From: Paenibacillaceae bacterium
Lineage (GTDB): Bacteria; Bacillota; Bacilli; Paenibacillales; NBRC-103111
DNA length: 64,000 nt
Direction of reading: 5' to 3'
Assembly: GCA_029256185.1 (NCBI GenBank)
Contig: JAQSYI010000023.1
Location: 1-64,000, forward strand
Positions 16,825-23,884 of this stretch are shown here, in pieces. The notes beneath the pieces were generated by a model. The model was not told where the DNA came from, made no database searches, and saw only the letters and a program-made list of their open reading frames with translations. Positions within the stretch are counted from its first letter, which is position 1; every line of letters starts with the position of its first letter. The translations under genes were made by a program, and so were the position numbers.

Positions 16825-17523
16825 TTACGCAGTAGTTTGCTCACCTTGATGCGCTTCGATTACTGCATCCGCGATCTTAGCTGTCAACAGCTTGACGGCA
16901 CGGATTGCATCGTCGTTGCCTGGAATAACATAATCGATTTCGTCAGGATCACAGTTGGTATCTACGATACCCACAATCGGGATACCCAGCTTGCGGGCTT
17001 CGGCGACTGCAATGCGTTCCTTGCGGGGATCGATAATGAACAATGCGCTAGGCAGGCCCTTCATGTTCTTGATGCCGCCGAGGAACTTCTCAAGACGTTC
17101 CATTTCCTTACGGAGAATGATAACTTCTTTCTTCGGAAGAACATCGAATGTGCCGTCCTGCTCCCAACGCTCCAATTCATGAAGACGGTCGATCCGCTTC
17201 TGAATGGTGGAGAAGTTAGTCAGCGTACCGCCCAACCAGCGTTGGTTGATATAGTACATACCGCTGCGCTCCGCTTCTTCCTTAACGGAATCCTGCGCTT
17301 GTTTCTTGGTGCCTACAAACAGGAATGTGCCGCCTTCTGCTGCTACAGACTTCACAAAGTTGTAAGCTTCTTCGACCTTTTTAACTGTCTTTTGCAGGTC
17401 GATAATATAAATTCCGTTTCTTTCGGTGAAGATGTATTTGTCCATTTTAGGATTCCAACGACGGGTTTGGTGACCGAAGTGTACCCCAGCTTCCAAAAGC
17501 TGTTTCATGGAAATAACTGCCAT
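16825..17523 (-). CDS. rpsB: 30S ribosomal protein S2
   Basis: S2 is a structural 30S protein needed for S1 binding and 30S assembly. The 232-aa product starts MAVISMKQLLEAGVHFGHQT and continues with the RRWNPKMDKYIF, FVGTKKQAQ and GNDDAIRAVKLLT segments of the family. ATG 17523 is preceded by AGGAGGTGTGTGAGG; a frame to 17658 is open by chance through the leader. It starts the rpsB-tsf unit and has its own promoter. Confidence 0.98.
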   Translation of the reverse strand: MAVISMKQLLEAGVHFGHQTRRWNPKMDKYIFTERNGIYIIDLQKTVKKVEEAYNFVKSVAAEGGTFLFVGTKKQAQDSVKEEAERSGMYYINQRWLGGTLTNFSTIQKRIDRLHELERWEQDGTFDVLPKKEVIILRKEMERLEKFLGGIKNMKGLPSALFIIDPRKERIAVAEARKLGIPIVGIVDTNCDPDEIDYVIPGNDDAIRAVKLLTAKIADAVIEAHQGEQTTA

Positions 17524-17648
17524 CCTCACACACCTCCTGACAATTTGGTTTTTTTGTGTCCCTCCGCTGTCCGCATCTTCACAGGAAAACTCTTGACAGA
17601 GCACCGTTCCTGGAATTAAACAGCGTGTGGTTTTTAACACCGCTAATA

Positions 17649-17677
17649 AATATACCATAAGTGTATAAGGGATGCAA
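17649..17677 (-). promoter_or_regulatory. Sigma-A promoter of rpsB
   Basis: Minus strand: -35 TTGCAT (17672-17677), 17-nt spacer, -10 TATATT (17649-17654) with an extended -10 TGG in front. It leaves a leader of about 115 nt before rpsB, long enough to fold for S2 autoregulation, though I cannot show that. Confidence 0.75.
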
Positions 17678-17715
17678 CTGTCGAATGCTGCGGACTTAGC
17701 CGGACTGTTTACATA

Positions 17716-17782
17716 TGAACAGCCGTGGAGCCGCCGCCCGCAGCATAAGGAAAAGATGCTTCAGGCGGCAGCCGCACGGCTG
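17716..17782 (-). other. Long GC-rich hairpin after the fla/che operon
   Basis: AGCCGTGCGGC-TGCCGCC pairs with GGCGGCGGCTCCACGGCT around a 30-nt loop. It lies just after the small membrane gene and before the rpsB promoter. With no T-run it may be an RNA 3' stabiliser or weak terminator. Confidence 0.5.
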
Positions 17783-17798
17783 GTATCGGTCCAAAAGG

Positions 17799-17957
17799 TT
17801 AGAACATGGGAAACACGTATTTGACCAAGAAAATAAGGACGCCGAAGAAGATGATGAGGTACGCCGCATATTTAATGAAAGTAGACATGACCTCACTGCT
17901 GTCGGAGCGTTTTTCAATACGGGTTTCCTTTATCTCTTTATCTTGGACAGGATTCAT
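17799..17957 (-). CDS. Small single-pass membrane protein, unknown
   Basis: The 52-aa product starts MNPVQDKEIKETRIEKRSDS and ends with one hydrophobic segment (about 31-50, YAAYLIIFFGVLIFLVKYVF). I chose ATG 17957 because GGGAGGCG lies upstream; the open frame to 18053 has no site. The N-terminal half is charged and probably cytoplasmic. It is the last gene of the fla/che cluster, before rpsB. I do not recognise the family and assign no function; its reality rests on the ribosome binding site and clean TM segment. Confidence 0.6.
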   Translation of the reverse strand: MNPVQDKEIKETRIEKRSDSSEVMSTFIKYAAYLIIFFGVLIFLVKYVFPMF

Positions 17958-17983
17958 AGGGACACGCCTCCCGGTAGGATGAC

Positions 17984-18001
17984 ATAAGTGCTTGCACTTA
18001 T
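17984..18001 (-). promoter_or_regulatory. Inverted repeat before the small membrane gene
   Basis: ATAAGTGC-TT-GCACTTAT, perfect 8-bp arms, is nested in a longer GGTAG/CTACC stem that ends at the CCGGGAGG ribosome binding site of the 17957 start. It could be an operator or a translation-control hairpin. Confidence 0.5.
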
Positions 18002-18082
18002 TTCTACCCGTCCCCGGAATTTGTGAAACAGATCGGGATGCCGCTTTAAGCAAATAACTCCCAACTTATCCTGCTCCGGCTG

Positions 18083-18589
18083 CTAAAGCGGAGGCGGCGT
18101 GGTCAGCTGGGCCAGAATATCCGGCACGTCATGGTTGAGGCTGAACGTGTATAAGCCGGTGCGGATCTTGACCGTCAGCTGATTTTGGCTTAGCGCCTGC
18201 TCGAATCCGGCTTTATCGGCAACAACGCCGCTTCTGAACAGATAGTCCGCTACATTCCTGGCGGACATTCCTGCGGTAATAAAGACGGTTACCTGCTCGG
18301 GCTTGGCGGCGGCGGCTTCCTTGCGAGCAGCATCGGACGCTTCCGCAACCGCCTTATTGACATATTCCTGATCATACAGATTGATGCCCTTGTCATACAC
18401 CTGGAGATGGAGCGATTCAGCCCGTTCCCTGACCATTTGGGCTGTCAATTGCACTTCGGCGGGAGGCGCCGCGGTATCGTCCTGCTGCTCAAGGCCGGAA
18501 CCCTGAGCGTTGATCATAAGCTGCAGCAACAGGGCACCGGCAATAAAGCCCGTGCCGAGTCCTTTCTGAAATGGCCTATTTTTCCACAC
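18083..18589 (-). CDS. MltG/YceG-like membrane protein fragment
   Basis: The 168-aa product has an N-terminal membrane anchor (about 10-28), a linker, and near 105-165 the line VFITAGMSARNVADYLFRSG, which resembles the LysM-like subdomain of MltG endolytic transglycosylases. The catalytic transglycosylase part (with its Glu) is absent, so I do not expect enzyme activity; it may bind glycan. It overlaps the end of the swrB-like gene by 14 bp and so belongs to the fla/che operon. The function is unknown and the similarity is moderate. Confidence 0.65.
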   Translation of the reverse strand: MWKNRPFQKGLGTGFIAGALLLQLMINAQGSGLEQQDDTAAPPAEVQLTAQMVRERAESLHLQVYDKGINLYDQEYVNKAVAEASDAARKEAAAAKPEQVTVFITAGMSARNVADYLFRSGVVADKAGFEQALSQNQLTVKIRTGLYTFSLNHDVPDILAQLTTPPPL

Positions 18590-19229
18590 CTTTCAGTTCC
18601 TCCTGTTGAGCCAGTTGAATGATCAGACTGACCTCGCCTTTGTTTAAGCCGGTTTTCTTCGCTATATACTCAACGGACTTTCCGTCTTCATACAGCTGGA
18701 AAAGCTCTTCATACCTGCTCCGGATCGTAAGAACGGGCGCAGGCTCCGGAGCAGAAACGGTCTCCTCTTCCAGCGTCCGCTCCGGGATCTGACCCGAAGG
18801 AGGCTGGCCGGGGGCATGCTCCTTGCGGGCGGGTTCCCGTTCAGTGGAAGCACTCCCGCCGGGGGCCCCCCCTTGATTAACGTAGGCTGCATCCCGGGCT
18901 ATCTTATCTTCATGCTGCTCTACCCTCTGAATCGCCAGCCTTCTCCAATCCTGCCGCTCCTCCTGGAACTGCTTCTCCATTCCCTCAATCCGGTCGGTAA
19001 GCTTGCGGATGGACTCGCCATGGTCTTGCTTCATTGAAGCAATGGTATCGATAAGCTTCCGGTTGTCCTCCTCCACTTCAGCAAGAAAACCCTCCATCGT
19101 TTCCTCCACTTCCTTGACGATCCGCGGAGAGGAACCCTCATTCCCGGCAGACTTGGACTTGGGAAGGATCGTGGAAAACACCAGAATGCACAATCCTATC
19201 AACACGACATACATATAAGGCTCATTCAA
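18576..19229 (-). CDS. SwrB-like protein (TM, coiled coil, helix-turn-helix)
   Basis: The 217-aa product has an N-terminal TM segment (6-24), a long charged coiled coil (about 35-115), a Pro/Glu-rich linker and a C-terminal helix-turn-helix-like end (SVEYIAKKTGLNKGEVSLII). This layout and its place after sigD match B. subtilis SwrB (YlxL), which promotes flagellar basal-body maturation and sigma-D activity. Sequence identity appears low, so I leave the symbol blank. ATG 19229 follows a short gap from the previous gene. Confidence 0.65.
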   Translation of the reverse strand: MNEPYMYVVLIGLCILVFSTILPKSKSAGNEGSSPRIVKEVEETMEGFLAEVEEDNRKLIDTIASMKQDHGESIRKLTDRIEGMEKQFQEERQDWRRLAIQRVEQHEDKIARDAAYVNQGGAPGGSASTEREPARKEHAPGQPPSGQIPERTLEEETVSAPEPAPVLTIRSRYEELFQLYEDGKSVEYIAKKTGLNKGEVSLIIQLAQQEELKGVEK

Positions 19230-19268
19230 TGTATCACGTCCGGTTCATTCGGCAGCAAACGCCGATTA

Positions 19269-19601
19269 TTATAGCGAGAGATCAATATGGTGCCCCTTGA
19301 AGGGATGCCCCGGCTCCTTGGAATGGACAGACTGCTCTTGGACTTCCCCCGGCTCTTTGTCTGGCGAAGCATCGGCGCGCCCTTTGGCTCCGTCCCTTCC
19401 ATTTCGGTGCTTGCGTATCCGCGATTTGTCTGATTCATCCAGCTTGGCCGGACGCTGGCGTTCCGTCTCAGCTGATTTCACGGATGAGGCCGCCATTGCC
19501 GTTTGGTCCACAACCGGCTTGTGCTGCAGATCACGCTGCGCTTGGCCCGCATCCGCGCTTTTATGGACGGCTAAGGACATATCAATGGATTTGAGGCTCA
19601 T
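19269..19601 (-). CDS. Unknown disordered protein of the fla operon
   Basis: The 110-aa product is hydrophilic and charged, with no TM segment and no domain I know. It starts MSLKSIDMSLAVHKSADAGQ and ends HPFKGHHIDLSL. The short C-terminal motif with HP-KG-H-ID looks conserved-like; the middle (KSRIRKHRNGRDGAKGRAD) is strongly basic. It lies between fapA and the swrB-like gene with close spacing. No function is assigned. Confidence 0.6.
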   Translation of the reverse strand: MSLKSIDMSLAVHKSADAGQAQRDLQHKPVVDQTAMAASSVKSAETERQRPAKLDESDKSRIRKHRNGRDGAKGRADASPDKEPGEVQEQSVHSKEPGHPFKGHHIDLSL

Positions 19602-19627
19602 TGCCGAACCCTCCCGCCAAAGAGAAT

Positions 19628-21037
19628 TTAGAAACTCGCTGACATCACTATATCCCCATTCTCAATCTTGAAGCAGACACGGGACACCGTATCCTTGACG
19701 AACCTGGTGTAACGGCCGATGACAATTTTGGTTCCCGAATAGATCATGGACCCTACCATTACGGTAGCAAGACTGATGTCCTCCAGAGACTTCTCGATCT
19801 GGAATATCTCTTCCTTAATTAAGCCAAGCTCATCTTGAACCTGCTTCTTCGTATGCCCCAGCTTGATTCTCATCCCCAAGCGCTCCGGAGTAAGCTGCCC
19901 TGCTGCGGCCATCTGATCCAATAAAGTCAGCGCTTTCTCCGTTTTGTCCAGATTCTCCATCTGGGAACGGATATGAGAGCGAAGCTGAATCAGTCTGTTG
20001 CGAAGCTCGGGCACCACTCCAACCTCAATATTGGTGGCCGTGGACATGGAGTTGCCGATGGTGCGGGCTACTACCTTGTCGCCGGCCTGAATCGTCCCGC
20101 CTACGATAAGTCCCTTCGTTCCCTGGCATACGACGGTTCGACCCGCCCTGAGCATGGAATGCATAATACTCTGGGAAACGATAATGTCCTCGCCCGCTTC
20201 CACAATGCCGTCTTGAATAAAGGAGCTTTTCACATTTTTCCCGGCCTTGACCAACCCTTTGTTTTGTCCAAGAATACCGGCGCTGATCTCAATGGAGCCC
20301 TCGGCCTCAAGCTCTGCCGCTTCTACGCCGCCTGTAACCCGGATATCGCCCGCCGCTTTAATCGAGAAACCGGGATGCACGTTGCCGCGGATCACAACCG
20401 TTCCCACAAAGCTAATATTCCCCACATTAAAATCAACATCCCCGTTTACTTCATATATAGGAAAAACGTTGATTTTATCCCGGTCGGTCTTGACGACAAC
20501 TCCGTCAATGGCTGCATAGATGGCCGTTTGCTCCGGGTCAGTGACCACATGCTTGCCTAGCTTGAAACGGGCCTCCTTGCCCTTGCGGGGAAATAAGGTT
20601 TCCCCCGTGACGGCCCTGCCCTCCGTTCCATCCTCAGCCGGAATCCGCTTGGCAATAATCTGCCCTTTGCGGACATTATGAATGGAGGTCACTTCTTTAT
20701 AATCAACGGTTCCGTCCTCGCGTTCAAGGGGCCGTTTTTCTTTCTTATCCAGATCGTACAGCCACTCGATATAACCGTCCTTGCCCTCCTGCGGAGCAAT
20801 TCCGGTAGCTACTACCGTTTTATCAGATAGATAATGGGCAAGATTGGAAGAAATCTGCTTCAGAACGTCCCGGTTAATGCCCAGCACGATGTGATTATTC
20901 GATAACAGTTCCTCGAGTTGTGCTGTACTGCAGGAAAAATCTTCATCATTGTCGGTAAAATGAATATAGGCTTCCATCTTATCCTGAGACAACGAGACAT
21001 TTACATAATAGTCCAGGGGCAGCGCTTTCTCACTCAT
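19628..21037 (-). CDS. FapA-family (DUF342) protein
   Basis: The 469-aa product matches the FapA/DUF342 family, whose members are found in flagellar and cell-surface operons. It has an N-terminal alpha/beta part and a central right-handed beta-helix-like run (GDVDFNVGNISFVGTVVIRG, then further VTGGVEAAELEAEGSIEI steps), followed by a coiled coil (about 330-410). ATG 21037 was chosen since GGAGGAACTAGG lies before it. It sits directly after sigD. The biochemical role is not established; a flagellar-assembly role is from family context. Confidence 0.85.
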   Translation of the reverse strand: MSEKALPLDYYVNVSLSQDKMEAYIHFTDNDEDFSCSTAQLEELLSNNHIVLGINRDVLKQISSNLAHYLSDKTVVATGIAPQEGKDGYIEWLYDLDKKEKRPLEREDGTVDYKEVTSIHNVRKGQIIAKRIPAEDGTEGRAVTGETLFPRKGKEARFKLGKHVVTDPEQTAIYAAIDGVVVKTDRDKINVFPIYEVNGDVDFNVGNISFVGTVVIRGNVHPGFSIKAAGDIRVTGGVEAAELEAEGSIEISAGILGQNKGLVKAGKNVKSSFIQDGIVEAGEDIIVSQSIMHSMLRAGRTVVCQGTKGLIVGGTIQAGDKVVARTIGNSMSTATNIEVGVVPELRNRLIQLRSHIRSQMENLDKTEKALTLLDQMAAAGQLTPERLGMRIKLGHTKKQVQDELGLIKEEIFQIEKSLEDISLATVMVGSMIYSGTKIVIGRYTRFVKDTVSRVCFKIENGDIVMSASF

Positions 21038-21062
21038 CCTAGTTCCTCCATCCCGCAACCAC

Positions 21063-21857
21063 TTATTGGTTTTGCATGAGTTGCCCTTTAAAGCGGCTTA
21101 AAGAACCTCTTAACCGAAGGATGGCTTTAGAATGGAGTTGAGAGATGCGGGATGGTGAAAGCGACATCACTTCGGCTATTTCACTTAAGGTTAAATCTTC
21201 GAAATAAAACAAAGATATTACCGTCTTTTCTTTTTCGGTTAATCTTTCAATGGATTTGGCCAGCATTTCCTTCAGAAAAACTTCATTTACCGTGTATTCG
21301 GGATTTTTGGCCTTCTCATCCACCAGGAGAGAAAGCCTGGTCTCGGAATCCTCTTCCCGGATAGGATCGTCAATAGAGCAGATGGCAGTGACGGCAATAT
21401 CCTGAACCATTTGATGAAACTCATTAAGGCTGATATCCAGATAGGCGCTTATTTCGTCATCGGTTACAGAGCGGAGATGCTGCTGTTCCAGCTTCTGGTA
21501 AGCATCCTCCACCCTTTTGGCCTTCTCTCTGACGGAGCGTGGCACCCAGTCTCCCTGACGGAGGCCGTCGATAATGGCGCCGCGGATTCTCCAGGAGGCA
21601 TAAGTCTCAAATTGCAAGCCCCGCAGATAATCGAACTTCTCGATCGCATCAATCAGGCCCATAATGCCGTGGCTGCCCAGATCCTCCTTGGACACATTTT
21701 TGGGCAGACCGATTGCCAACCGATTGCTGACGAATTCCACCAAGGGCAAAAAAAGCTCAATCAGTTCCTTCTTGGCTTCAACTCTTCCTTCTTCCTTCCA
21801 TTGGCGCCATAGCTCCATATGCAATATCTGAGGTGTTTGCTGTTCCATCAAGGTCAA
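21063..21857 (-). CDS. sigD: RNA polymerase sigma factor SigD (FliA/WhiG family)
   Basis: SigD directs transcription of late flagellar, motility and autolysin genes. The 264-aa product has sigma region 2 (LVEFVSNRLAIGLPKNV...FDYLRGLQFETYASWRIRGA), region 3 and region 4 (LTEKEKTVISLFYFEDLTLS, then EIAEVMSLSPSRISQLHSKA). The start is a TTG at 21857 behind AAGGTGGTGA; the next ATG at 21848 has poorer spacing. It lies far down the fla/che operon, as in B. subtilis, where late position limits SigD levels. Confidence 0.97.
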   Translation of the reverse strand: MTLMEQQTPQILHMELWRQWKEEGRVEAKKELIELFLPLVEFVSNRLAIGLPKNVSKEDLGSHGIMGLIDAIEKFDYLRGLQFETYASWRIRGAIIDGLRQGDWVPRSVREKAKRVEDAYQKLEQQHLRSVTDDEISAYLDISLNEFHQMVQDIAVTAICSIDDPIREEDSETRLSLLVDEKAKNPEYTVNEVFLKEMLAKSIERLTEKEKTVISLFYFEDLTLSEIAEVMSLSPSRISQLHSKAILRLRGSLSRFKGQLMQNQ

Positions 21858-21868
21858 GGTTCACCACC

Positions 21869-22273
21869 TTACTTTTCTGTCATCCGGCGAAGGGCGCTAG
21901 CCATTTCTTCCGGGTCTTGCCCCAATTTAGTAGACAGCTTGGGCGGATTAAGCGGTGCAAAAGCCGCTTCCTCGGGAGATGATGCTAAGACGGGAGCAGG
22001 CTTCTCGTCAGGAGTAGCCAAATCGATGGTTTGCCCCTTCGTGCCCGGCTCCTCGAAGCTGTCCGGCGATGGGGTCTCCGATCCCGCATCTGAAGTATGA
22101 ATAATTGTTCCCAATAACCAACGGAGCAGATAAGTAAACAGAAAGAGAAAAAGAAAGCTGTAGCCGCTTTGCATAAGCGCCGTCTTCATAATATTCTGCG
22201 GGGCCGATAGGATTAAGGTGGCAACAAAGCCGATTAAGCCGATAGCTAAATTCCAGCGAAAGGTTCCGAACAT
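21869..22273 (-). CDS. Unknown two-TM protein between cheD and sigD
   Basis: The 134-aa product has two hydrophobic segments near the N-terminus (about 8-24 and 38-56) and then a Pro/Ser/Glu-rich cytoplasmic tail ending DPEEMASALRRMTEK. It starts two bases after the cheD stop and ends 11 bp before sigD, so it is certainly operonic. I do not recognise a family; one guess is a SigD or chemotaxis accessory factor from position only. Confidence 0.65.
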   Translation of the reverse strand: MFGTFRWNLAIGLIGFVATLILSAPQNIMKTALMQSGYSFLFLFLFTYLLRWLLGTIIHTSDAGSETPSPDSFEEPGTKGQTIDLATPDEKPAPVLASSPEEAAFAPLNPPKLSTKLGQDPEEMASALRRMTEK

Positions 22274-22275
22274 CT

Positions 22276-22770
22276 CTATATTTCCTTTACTCCGTGCTGC
22301 ACGCTTCTAACCGTAAGTATCCCCGTGGTGCAATTAAACTCAATTGTCCGCCCGAAGTTGGCTCCGGTATCCTCAGCACGGAGAGGAATGCGGTATTGAG
22401 CCAGCATGTCCTTACAGGCTTCCACATTGCGGGGACCGATTCTCATCGTATCGCTATTGCTGGAGAAGGCAAACATCTGGGCCCCTCCCGCCATTTTGGC
22501 TTCGAGGCGGCTTACGGACGCTCCCAGCTTCTCCATTCTGCCGATCATGTCAGGAATGGCTGTATTTGCATATTTGGCGATATTCAGGTTTCCTTCCTTG
22601 GCAATCTCGGAGGAGGGCAGCATGACATGGGCCATGCCTGCAACCTTTGCCCGCGCATCATACAGGGTAACTCCCACACAAGAGCCCAATCCGGTTGTCT
22701 TCAGAATTCCGGTCAAGTGGGCCACATTAAGATCGGCCATACCGACTTTGATCAATTCGTCTTGACTCAT
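22276..22770 (-). CDS. cheD: Chemoreceptor glutamine deamidase CheD
   Basis: CheD deamidates receptor glutamines and, bound to CheC, is part of B. subtilis-type adaptation. The 164-aa product carries the catalytic Cys in TGLGSCVGV (C31) and His in VAGMAHVMLP (H48), and the family line AKMAGGAQMF. It overlaps cheC by 4 bp (ATGA), consistent with the CheC-CheD pair being made together. Confidence 0.96.
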   Translation of the reverse strand: MSQDELIKVGMADLNVAHLTGILKTTGLGSCVGVTLYDARAKVAGMAHVMLPSSEIAKEGNLNIAKYANTAIPDMIGRMEKLGASVSRLEAKMAGGAQMFAFSSNSDTMRIGPRNVEACKDMLAQYRIPLRAEDTGANFGRTIEFNCTTGILTVRSVQHGVKEI

Positions 22771-23387
22771 TCGGAAGGCACTCCCAACGCCGCGAAGATT
22801 CTGTCAAAGGATTCGGGGTCCGGAATAAGGAAAAAGTGTCCCTCCACTTCATCTTTGCCTTCCAAAAAAGCCGTATCGATCAACAGCGCATGATCTCCCA
22901 TTTCCCCATACTGCAGCAATCCGTAAGTTAAAATAGCACCAGCCATGTCAATTGCCAGAGAAGGCACTGTGGGCTGCATGTTCAAATTCGTAAAATCAGC
23001 GAGTGAAGTCAGATAGGAACCTGCCAGTATATTGCCGATTTCATTCAATGCGGACAGTTCCATCTCCGTATAAGATTCTTCTTCCTCCACTTCGATGCCG
23101 ACGATTTTCTTAAGCAGCCGCTTAGCCGATTCCTGAGTGAGAATAAAAAACATATTGCCGGGAGTTTCCCCTTCAATGCGAAGGAAAATGGCTACCACGA
23201 CCTGCTCAATCCCGCCTACACTCTCGGCAATTTCCTCGAAAGGGACCATTCTGACCTTGGGCACCATCATATCCACTTGTTTGTCCAACAGCTTGGATAA
23301 GGCAGTAGCAGCGTGTCCGGCCCCAATATTGCCGACTTCTTTCAACACATCCATCTGCAAATCCGGGAAAGGCTTGAATTCACTCAC
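22767..23387 (-). CDS. cheC: CheY-P phosphatase CheC
   Basis: CheC dephosphorylates CheY-P and binds CheD. The 206-aa product has two copies of the phosphatase motif, LKEVGNIGAGHAATAL (E17, N20) and LNEIGNILAGSYLTSL. It lies between cheW and cheD. Starts MSEFKPFPDLQMDV just 5 bp after the cheW stop. Both catalytic Glu-Asn pairs look intact. Confidence 0.96.
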   Translation of the reverse strand: MSEFKPFPDLQMDVLKEVGNIGAGHAATALSKLLDKQVDMMVPKVRMVPFEEIAESVGGIEQVVVAIFLRIEGETPGNMFFILTQESAKRLLKKIVGIEVEEEESYTEMELSALNEIGNILAGSYLTSLADFTNLNMQPTVPSLAIDMAGAILTYGLLQYGEMGDHALLIDTAFLEGKDEVEGHFFLIPDPESFDRIFAALGVPSE

Positions 23388-23391
23388 GCTG

Positions 23392-23850
23392 TTATTCCCC
23401 TAGTTCTTCCAGTTTAGTAATCTCGCCCTTGTTCAGAACCTCTTTGAGATTCAGCAAGACCAGCAGACGCTCGTCCAGCTTGGCTACCCCGCGCAGGTAT
23501 TTAGCCCGTACGCCTCCCACGATTTCAGGCGGATCTTGGATCAGTTCCGAATCCACGTCGATAACATCGTTGGCGGAATCCACGATAAGTCCGACCTCCA
23601 TCTCATTGACGGAGATAATGACGATCCGGGAATTATCGGTGTACTCACTCTCCGGCAAGCCGAACCGTCCCCTCAGGTCAATCACCGGAACCACTACACC
23701 ACGGAGATTGACTACGCCTTTGACAAAATCATAGGTCTTGGGAACCCGCGTCATCGGCATCATCCGCTCAATAGTCTTCACCTTCTCTACTTCAACGCCG
23801 TACTCTTCGTCAGCAAGAGCGAATACAATGACCTTTATTTCTTCTCCCAT
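23392..23850 (-). CDS. cheW: Chemotaxis adaptor CheW
   Basis: CheW couples receptors to CheA. The 152-aa product is a single CheW domain: KVIVFALADEEYGVEVEKVK, then PMTRVPKTYDFVKGVVNLRG and VIDLRGRFGLP. It lies right after cheA. No CheV or CheR gene is in the window. Confidence 0.97.
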   Translation of the reverse strand: MGEEIKVIVFALADEEYGVEVEKVKTIERMMPMTRVPKTYDFVKGVVNLRGVVVPVIDLRGRFGLPESEYTDNSRIVIISVNEMEVGLIVDSANDVIDVDSELIQDPPEIVGGVRAKYLRGVAKLDERLLVLLNLKEVLNKGEITKLEELGE

Positions 23851-23884
23851 GTCGATCCCTCCAGAGAAATAATTAAGGATGCCT

